NCBI GenBank assembly: GCA_937944245.1
Contig: CALDYY010000066.1
Coordinates: 1-39,376, forward strand
Origin: an uncultured Saprospiraceae bacterium
GTDB taxonomy: Bacteria > Bacteroidota > Bacteroidia > Chitinophagales > Saprospiraceae
Direction: 5' to 3'
DNA: 39,376 nt
A program made the position numbers and the translations under genes. The notes under the pieces are model-generated. The model was not told where the DNA came from. It saw nothing but the letters and a program-made list of their open reading frames with translations, and searched no databases. Shown here piece by piece: positions 34,670-39,376 of the stretch (position 1 is the stretch's first letter; each line of letters starts with the position of its first letter).

Positions 34670-37381
34670 ATGACACACACACTACGCCTACGGCTCTTGG
34701 CAACTGCGTTTGCCTTCATTTTTTACAATGCGCTTTTTTCGCAAATTCCAACTATTCAAGATTGTTTGGGTGCTATTCCAATTTGTGAACCCATTTACAG
34801 AGAGGATAAAGTGCCAAATGGAATGGGAAACTACCCCGATGAAATTGACCGTACTATCTCTTGCTTGGAGGATGAACGAAATGCAATTTGGTACACTTTC
34901 ACCGTAAATGAAACTGGAAATTTTGGTTTTGTATTGATTCCCAACGACATAAGAGATGATTACGATTGGGCATTATACGACTTAACTAATGCACGATGTG
35001 AGGACATTCGCACAAACCCTAACTTACTCGTGAGCTGTAATGCAGCGGGGCAGCAGGGCAATGACATGACTTGCATCGGTAGAACAGGTGCTACTGGGGA
35101 AACCGAATTTAGCATTCAAGGAGCAGGCTGTAACAATGCAATGCCGACTTTAAGGCGAGGTGGCACACCATTAAATGCTTTAGTGCCAGTGCAAAAAGGA
35201 AATATTTACGTGCTGGTAGTATCGAATTGGTCGCGCTCGACTAATGGTTACACCATTGATTTTAGTGTTTCGGCAGGTATCGGTATTTTCGACCAAGAAG
35301 AACCTAAAGTCACTAATGCTACTTTTCCAAAGTCTTGCGGCGATGATGCTGTTTCTATTGAATTTAACGAAAATATACAATGTGCTACGGTCAATAATTT
35401 CAACTTCGTTTTGGAAGGTCCAGGCGGTCCTTATCAAGTGCGTTTGCTTTCGCCTGTATGTGATTTAGGTGGACGATATACCAAATCCTTTGATTTATTA
35501 ATTGAACCTGCTATTACGACAGCAGGAACATTTTTCCTTAAATTAGACGGTAATCGTGCTACCGAAGTCTTAGATTTGTGCAACAATCCTGCCATTAATA
35601 CCGAATTTAATTTTGAAGTCGTTATAAATGACCAAATTCAAGTGGAGTTAGGCGAGGATGTTACTGCTTGCCCTAACACTGAAGTAACGTTGGATGCCAC
35701 AGTAGCTTCACCAACAGCTACCTATGTATGGTCAAATGGTGCAACTACGCCCATTATTTCTGTTACCCAAGAAGGTGTTTATGCTGTTACGGTCATGGAT
35801 GGATGTAGGGTAGGGCGCGACCTTATTACCATTATGTACGCAGAAGGTAATAACCTGCAAGTAAATCTAGGTAGCGATAGGCAGCTTTGTGAAGGAGAAA
35901 CTTTATCGTTAGATGTTACACAACTTGGGGCAAATTATATTTGGAATACAGGTAGCACTGCCCCTATATTAACGGTGAATGAACCTGGAACTTATGCTGT
36001 TACTGTATCTAACGCTTGTGGTTCGGCTAGTGGAGCAATAAATATAACTGCCATACCTGATTTTACAGTTAGTTTGGGCGAAAATCAGCAACTTTGTGAA
36101 GGGGAAACGCTTGAATTATTAGTCAACCTAGAAAATGTTAATTTCCGTTGGCAGAATGGTCATTCAGGTAATTCCATTGCCGTTACTCAATCTGGTATTT
36201 ATTGGGTGGAAGTAAACAATACTTGTTTTACGCGAAATGATTCTGTTACTATCAATTATCTTTCACTACCAACGATAGATTTGGGAGAAAATAAAACGCT
36301 ATGCGAAGGTGAAACCATACTTTTGGATGCCCAACAAGCAGGAGCGAATTACGAATGGCAAGATGGTAGCAATCAAGCTACTTTTGAGGTAAATTTGGCT
36401 GGTGTTTATACCGTAACTTTGAGCAATCGCTGTGGCACTGCTAGCGATGACGTTACTGTTAGTATCATTAATGATTTTGAGCTGAATTTAGGTGAAAATA
36501 TTCGCCTTTGCGAAGGGGAATCGCAGCTATTGGAAGCCAATGTAGAAGCAGCAAATTATCGTTGGTCGAATGGACAAACTAATCGTCAACTTAATGTTAA
36601 TCAAACAGGTATTTATTGGTTGGAAGCGAAAAATGAATGCTTTATGCATCGAGATACTGTAGAGGTAACTATGGAGTTTTTACCAAATTTAGATTTGGGA
36701 GTAAACCAAACCATTTGCCCCGACGAAACTTTAGTGCTAACACCAAATGTAGAGAACGTAACTTATCGTTGGCAGGATGGTAGCGCCAGTTCTAGTTTTG
36801 AAGTTCGAGCAGCAGGTGTTTACACTTTAACGGTAGCGAACGATTGTGGCACAGCAATAGATAGCGTTACCGTGAATCAAGTGGAGCGATTGGCACTTGA
36901 TTTAGGAGAAAACCAAATTATTTGTAATGGGCAAAGCCTAATTTTAAATGCTGGGCAACAAGCAGCCACTTACCAATGGCAGGATGGCTCGGATAAATCC
37001 CAATTGGAAATCAAAGAGGCTGGTCGCTACTTTGTGACCATTCAAAATGAGTGCGAAGCGATAACTGATGAGGTAATTGTGGCAGAATGTCAACGCTGTG
37101 ATATATACATTCCAGACGTTTTTTCACCCAACGCTGATGGAGCGAATGATGTATTTAGACCCTACCCAAATTGTGATTTAATTCGCTACGACCTTCAGAT
37201 TTTTGACCGCTGGGGAACGCTTGTTTTTCAATCCAATAATTTAGAACAAGGTTGGAGCGGTTTTGTCAAGGGGCAGTTTGCTACCAATGGAGTGTATGTA
37301 TGGCATATCCGCTACACTGTAACGGAGGATGGTAATGAACGCAACGCTTTTGACATGGGCGAGTTGGTGTTGCTGAAGTAG
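34670..37381 (+). CDS. large exported repeat protein with CHU_C (gliding-motility-associated) C-terminus
   Basis: The 903-residue protein has a signal peptide (LLATAFAFIFYNALFSQ). An N-terminal Cys-rich beta domain (about 25-205, CLGAIPICEP, IWYTFTV, DYDWALYDLT) is of the kind seen on such surface proteins. An Ig-like/SbsA-like domain follows (about 210-325), then seven tandem Ig/PKD-like repeats of about 70 residues (about 326-815), each opening L-x-L-G-E-N-x-x-x-C and containing Y-x-W-x-x-G and G-x-Y-x-V/E. The type B sorting CHU_C domain ends the protein (about 820-903, IYIPDVFSPNADGANDVF, IFDRWGTLVFQS, GVYVWHIRY). It should be exported by the T9SS and displayed on the surface, likely as an adhesin. 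Repeats alternate between two classes (see findings). Confidence 0.92.
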   Translation: MTHTLRLRLLATAFAFIFYNALFSQIPTIQDCLGAIPICEPIYREDKVPNGMGNYPDEIDRTISCLEDERNAIWYTFTVNETGNFGFVLIPNDIRDDYDWALYDLTNARCEDIRTNPNLLVSCNAAGQQGNDMTCIGRTGATGETEFSIQGAGCNNAMPTLRRGGTPLNALVPVQKGNIYVLVVSNWSRSTNGYTIDFSVSAGIGIFDQEEPKVTNATFPKSCGDDAVSIEFNENIQCATVNNFNFVLEGPGGPYQVRLLSPVCDLGGRYTKSFDLLIEPAITTAGTFFLKLDGNRATEVLDLCNNPAINTEFNFEVVINDQIQVELGEDVTACPNTEVTLDATVASPTATYVWSNGATTPIISVTQEGVYAVTVMDGCRVGRDLITIMYAEGNNLQVNLGSDRQLCEGETLSLDVTQLGANYIWNTGSTAPILTVNEPGTYAVTVSNACGSASGAINITAIPDFTVSLGENQQLCEGETLELLVNLENVNFRWQNGHSGNSIAVTQSGIYWVEVNNTCFTRNDSVTINYLSLPTIDLGENKTLCEGETILLDAQQAGANYEWQDGSNQATFEVNLAGVYTVTLSNRCGTASDDVTVSIINDFELNLGENIRLCEGESQLLEANVEAANYRWSNGQTNRQLNVNQTGIYWLEAKNECFMHRDTVEVTMEFLPNLDLGVNQTICPDETLVLTPNVENVTYRWQDGSASSSFEVRAAGVYTLTVANDCGTAIDSVTVNQVERLALDLGENQIICNGQSLILNAGQQAATYQWQDGSDKSQLEIKEAGRYFVTIQNECEAITDEVIVAECQRCDIYIPDVFSPNADGANDVFRPYPNCDLIRYDLQIFDRWGTLVFQSNNLEQGWSGFVKGQFATNGVYVWHIRYTVTEDGNERNAFDMGELVLLK

Positions 37382-37431
37382 GAGGACGCTAAAGATTATT
37401 ATTTTTGCCTTCTGGAATTAGTTATTTTTAT

Positions 37432-37475
37432 GGAATAAGCCTTTTGAAATTTCAAAACTTCAAAGGGCTTGTTCC
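37432..37475. terminator. 17-bp dyad between convergent genes
   Basis: 37432-37448 (GGAATAAGCCTTTTGAA) pairs with 37459-37475 along 17 bp with two G-U pairs and a 10-nt loop. It lies 50 bases after the CHU_C gene stop and 17 bases beyond the stop of the convergent NTF2-like gene. There is no strong T run, so it is a bidirectional 3'-end structure rather than a textbook terminator. Confidence 0.75.
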
Positions 37476-37491
37476 AACCTATTTTAATCGG

Positions 37492-37941
37492 CTATTGTGG
37501 CTGATAAAAATGTACCGACATCCCAACAATCTTCCACGTACCACCAATTTTTTCCAAGATGCGCATTTCGTGTGAGAACGTTTTACTCCCATTTTTTTCT
37601 GTGTTCACTTGATCATGAGATGACCAAGCCATATCGCCCTTTACACTAATCAGATAATTGGTATTCGTAGAAGTGGCTCCAGTTGGTGTAAGTGGTTGTA
37701 AGTTTTTCATCATTTCGGCAGACAAATCATAATGTGCGCCACCTCCTGCTGAAATAATCGCACGAGAATAGGCTTGAACTTGCCAACAAGCCATTTGGGC
37801 TTTCAAATCGCCAGCGTGCCAAGCTGCAGTTTCAGCTTCGATTACTTTTTTGATGGCTGCTTCATCGGCACTTTGTGCGAAAACAGCAGTAAGGCTCAGG
37901 AGCATAAAGCTCGCGAACAAGAAAAAGGATTGAAATTTCAT
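37492..37941 (-). CDS. secreted NTF2-like (DUF4440/SnoaL-type) protein
   Basis: The 149-residue product has a signal peptide (SFFLFASFMLLSLTAVFAQ). The mature domain has the cone-shaped NTF2-like pattern: the helix DEAAIKKVIEAETAAWHAGDLKAQMACW, middle strands YLISVKGDMAWSSHDQV, and closing strands THEMRILEKIGGTWKIVGMSVHFY-like. Such small domains bind ligands or act as enzymes of widely varied function. No conserved catalytic pair can be assigned, so no function is proposed beyond export to the periplasm. It faces the CHU_C gene across a shared dyad. Confidence 0.85.
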   Translation of the reverse strand: MKFQSFFLFASFMLLSLTAVFAQSADEAAIKKVIEAETAAWHAGDLKAQMACWQVQAYSRAIISAGGGAHYDLSAEMMKNLQPLTPTGATSTNTNYLISVKGDMAWSSHDQVNTEKNGSKTFSHEMRILEKIGGTWKIVGMSVHFYQPQ

Positions 37942-38025
37942 AAATTTGAATTTAAGGTTAAAGAAATAAAGATTGTAAATAAATAAACGTTAATTTTTTA
38001 TATATTTAAAATAATGTCATAATTT

Positions 38026-38115
38026 TTAGTTTGTTACTCTTCTTCGCTCTTCATCCGACCCTGTGGCACGCTGGCGACTGCTTTTCAGGATGTTATTACC
38101 AAAATAATTTACACC
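38026..38115 (-). other. GC-rich fragment with short start-less open frame
   Basis: Bases 38041-38089 are about 59% G+C in a strongly AT-rich spacer. On the minus strand a 29-codon frame bounded by stops (TGA at 38118-38116, TAA at 38028-38026) has no ATG. Its second half reads KSSRQRATGSDEERRRVTN, a dense, charged, non-random peptide. It could be the tail of a displaced gene, a recurrent intergenic element or chance. Confidence 0.3.
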
Positions 38116-38160
38116 TCAACGAAATAAGCATCTCATTGATAAGTGGCGATATACTAAATT

Positions 38161-38195
38161 TTGTAAGTCATAGGTAATACAATATTTTAAATTTG
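38161..38195 (+). promoter_or_regulatory. plus-strand promoter-like pair antisense to the flanking genes
   Basis: TTG at 38161-38163 and an exact TAnnTTTG box TAAATTTG at 38188-38195, spaced 24 bases (one beyond the usual range). It points toward the 3' end of the response regulator gene, where no plus-strand gene exists. A transcript would meet the palindrome at 38267 after about 65 bases. Confidence 0.25.
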
Positions 38196-38266
38196 ATTAG
38201 CTTAGGCTTTATTTAGTTGGCTTTTACTTATAAATACAAAACTACATCTAAATTTTCAATCATACA

Positions 38267-38284
38267 ATCCCGAATATTCGGGAT
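38267..38284. repeat. perfect 18-bp palindrome downstream of the response regulator
   Basis: ATCCCGAATATTCGGGAT is fully self-complementary with an AATATT centre. It ends seven bases from the response regulator stop. No T run follows on either strand. It could be a protein-binding site or a 3'-end hairpin. Confidence 0.75.
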
Positions 38285-38291
38285 GCGATGT

Positions 38292-38912
38292 TTAGATTAG
38301 ACCTTCTTTTAGGGCTTTTGCTACGGCTTCTGGACCGCAGTTGACGTGTAATTTGATAAAAATGTTTTTAAAATGGGTCTTAACAGTTTCTAGCGTGATG
38401 TTGCATTGTGCAGCAATCATTTTGTAGCTTAGTCCTTCTGATAGTAGTTTTAAAATTTCTGTTTCTCGTTTGGAGAGGGTGTAAATGGATTTGGGTTTGT
38501 GAAAATGGGCAAGCACTCGGCGAGCAATACTCGGTGAAAATGGCACACCTCCTTCCATCACCTCTTTTATTGCTTCTACTAATTTGGTGAGTGAATCTTT
38601 TTTTAGCAAATAACCATTTGCACCAGCGCATAAGGCTTGGAATAAATTTTGGTCATCTTCAAAGACGGTGTGCATCAAAATATATGTAGTTGGCTTTGCA
38701 GATTTAACTAATCTAACTCCTTCTATACCAGAAAGTTCTGGCATGTCAATATCCATGATTACCACATCAGGGTTAGTTTTTTTTATGATTTCATCAGCTT
38801 GTTTACAATGCGCGTAAGACCCTTTTACGAAAAAAAAAGGTTCACTATTGAGCAACATTTCTAAGGACTGTCGAAATTCATTGTTATCGTCAAAAATTAC
38901 TATACCTATCAT
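38292..38912 (-). CDS. NarL/FixJ-type LuxR-family response regulator
   Basis: The 206-residue DNA-binding regulator receives phosphate from the adjacent histidine kinase. The receiver domain (1-120) has acidic Asp8/Asp9, phosphoacceptor Asp54 in VIMDIDMPE, the switch Thr in ILMHT, and Lys in YLLKKD, all intact. A LuxR-type helix-turn-helix follows (about 140-206), with LSKRETEILKLLSEGLSYKMIA and LETVKTHFKNIFIKL. The gene lies 63 bases after the kinase gene on the same strand, so it is the output of a two-component system. No target gene is identified. The palindromes at 38267 and 38966 flank the gene. Confidence 0.95.
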   Translation of the reverse strand: MIGIVIFDDNNEFRQSLEMLLNSEPFFFVKGSYAHCKQADEIIKKTNPDVVIMDIDMPELSGIEGVRLVKSAKPTTYILMHTVFEDDQNLFQALCAGANGYLLKKDSLTKLVEAIKEVMEGGVPFSPSIARRVLAHFHKPKSIYTLSKRETEILKLLSEGLSYKMIAAQCNITLETVKTHFKNIFIKLHVNCGPEAVAKALKEGLI

Positions 38913-38965
38913 AACATATCAAGTTAGGATTTTCTGTGAAGGTAAAGGCAAATATTTAGTTTTTA

Positions 38966-38985
38966 TATCCCGATTTTAGGGGATA
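38966..38985. repeat. ATCCC-containing hairpin between kinase and regulator genes
   Basis: TATCCC (38966-38971) pairs with GGGATA (38980-38985) around an 8-nt loop. The stem spans the kinase stop codon and shares its ATCCCGA-...-GGGAT half sites with the palindrome at 38267-38284. Confidence 0.5.
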
Positions 38986-39376
38986 GCTAGTTGGATTTTT
39001 ATTAAAGTGCCTGACTTTTTTTTGTCCGAAAACACTTCGAATATGCCTTTCCATTTTTCTATGCGCTGTCGCATATTTTTCATGCCACTCCCTATTGCGC
39101 TATTTTCACTGCTGATTCCTTTTCCATTGTCCTCAACTGTTAGATGAAGCATATTTCGATGAAGTTCCATGCTGATGTTTACTGCACTTGCTTCAGCGTG
39201 TTTATAAATATTGGTGATTATTTCTTTGAACACCAAGAATAAGTCTTGACGCTTTTCGGTATTCATTTTTAAATCCTTTAGGTTGGAGGACATGTCTATT
39301 TTTAGCTGAATGTCAAGTGGCTCAAGGGTTTCGATAGCATAGCTGGTTAGTTTTATCGCAATTTGTTCCAATTGAT
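38976..39376 (-). CDS. two-component sensor histidine kinase, C-terminal part (window edge)
   Basis: The frame runs open off the right edge, and the apparent TTG start at 39371 is not the real one. The visible part, about 133 residues, is the ATP-binding (HATPase_c) domain of a NarX/HisKA_3-class kinase. The N box is EIITNIYKHAEAS, the G1 box is VEDNGKGIS, and the G2 box is GSGMKNMRQRIEKWKG. All nucleotide-binding elements are present. The phosphoacceptor His region and the sensor lie outside the window. It precedes the response regulator gene on the same strand and is its probable partner; the signal sensed is unknown. Confidence 0.92.
   Translation of the reverse strand, partial: QLEQIAIKLTSYAIETLEPLDIQLKIDMSSNLKDLKMNTEKRQDLFLVFKEIITNIYKHAEASAVNISMELHRNMLHLTVEDNGKGISSENSAIGSGMKNMRQRIEKWKGIFEVFSDKKKSGTLIKIQLAIP

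Larger units (their letters stand above)
37942..38291. other. 350-bp intergenic region with GC-rich patch and palindrome
   Basis: The region contains an AT-rich tract next to the NTF2-like gene, a GC-rich block (about 38041-38089) with a short open frame on the minus strand, a plus-strand promoter-like pair (38161-38195), and a perfect 18-bp palindrome (38267-38284) just past the response regulator stop. I recognise no tRNA or known structured RNA. Confidence 0.7.

Noticed and set aside
1-39376. CRISPR arrays, insertion sequences, prophage, rRNA or tRNA genes
   Set aside because: No regularly spaced repeats, transposase or integrase motifs, terminal repeats, rRNA-like blocks or cloverleaf with CCA-proximal T-arm were found by reading both strands.

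Overview
The window comes from a low-GC Bacteroidota genome. The evidence is a short primary sigma factor without region 1.1, promoter-like TAnnTTTG boxes, little Shine-Dalgarno signal, several exported proteins with type IX secretion (T9SS, Por) tails or a gliding-motility-associated C-terminal (CHU_C) domain, a very large alpha-2-macroglobulin and a WG-repeat protein. Saprospiria- or Chitinophagia-like lineages fit best, but that placement is inference. I see no rRNA, tRNA, CRISPR array, transposase, integrase or phage gene. This looks like chromosomal backbone with lineage-specific secreted proteins.

Layout. 1-4270: 3' part of an alpha-2-macroglobulin with its thioester, closed by a bidirectional terminator. 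4308-5783 (-): helical protein of unknown function. 5784-6114: leader region with promoter boxes and a terminator-like hairpin. 6115-8625 (+): secreted GH13 alpha-amylase with a T9SS tail. 8640-8696: perfect 18-bp inverted repeat. 8706-11662 (-): prolyl oligopeptidase and a membrane-anchored unknown. 11718-12302 (+): uracil-DNA-glycosylase-like protein. 12319-14645 (-): Pif1-like helicase behind a secreted endonuclease/exonuclease/phosphatase. 14751-15620 (-): rpoD. 16020-19316 (+): WG-repeat protein with about 23 repeats.

19306-27437 (-) is a compact five-gene unit, transcribed SNF2 helicase -> 605-aa protein resembling a free-standing helicase-associated module -> RNase D -> fused OppD/OppF-type ABC ATPase -> Maf pyrophosphatase. 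27582-30920 (+): AsmA-like protein. 30932-31444 (-): shikimate kinase. 31506-34480 (+): miaA, a hotdog thioesterase and a secreted choice-of-anchor-B/T9SS protein in tight succession. 34670-37381 (+): CHU_C adhesin-like protein with seven repeats. 37492-37941 (-): secreted NTF2-like protein. 38292-39376 (-): NarL-type response regulator and the C-terminal part of its histidine kinase, cut by the right edge.

How they fit together. The exported proteins (amylase, choice-of-anchor-B protein, CHU_C protein, WG protein, A2M) describe a cell that decorates and defends its surface and degrades alpha-glucans outside the cell. The nucleic-acid genes (SNF2 pair, RNase D, Pif1, UDG-like, miaA, rpoD) are housekeeping or poorly characterised.

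The most unusual candidates are the SNF2/605-aa pair; a GC-rich intergenic segment at 38026-38115 that looks like a mobile or recurrent sequence fragment; long perfect dyads at convergent gene ends; and a possible small RNA or attenuator upstream of the amylase.
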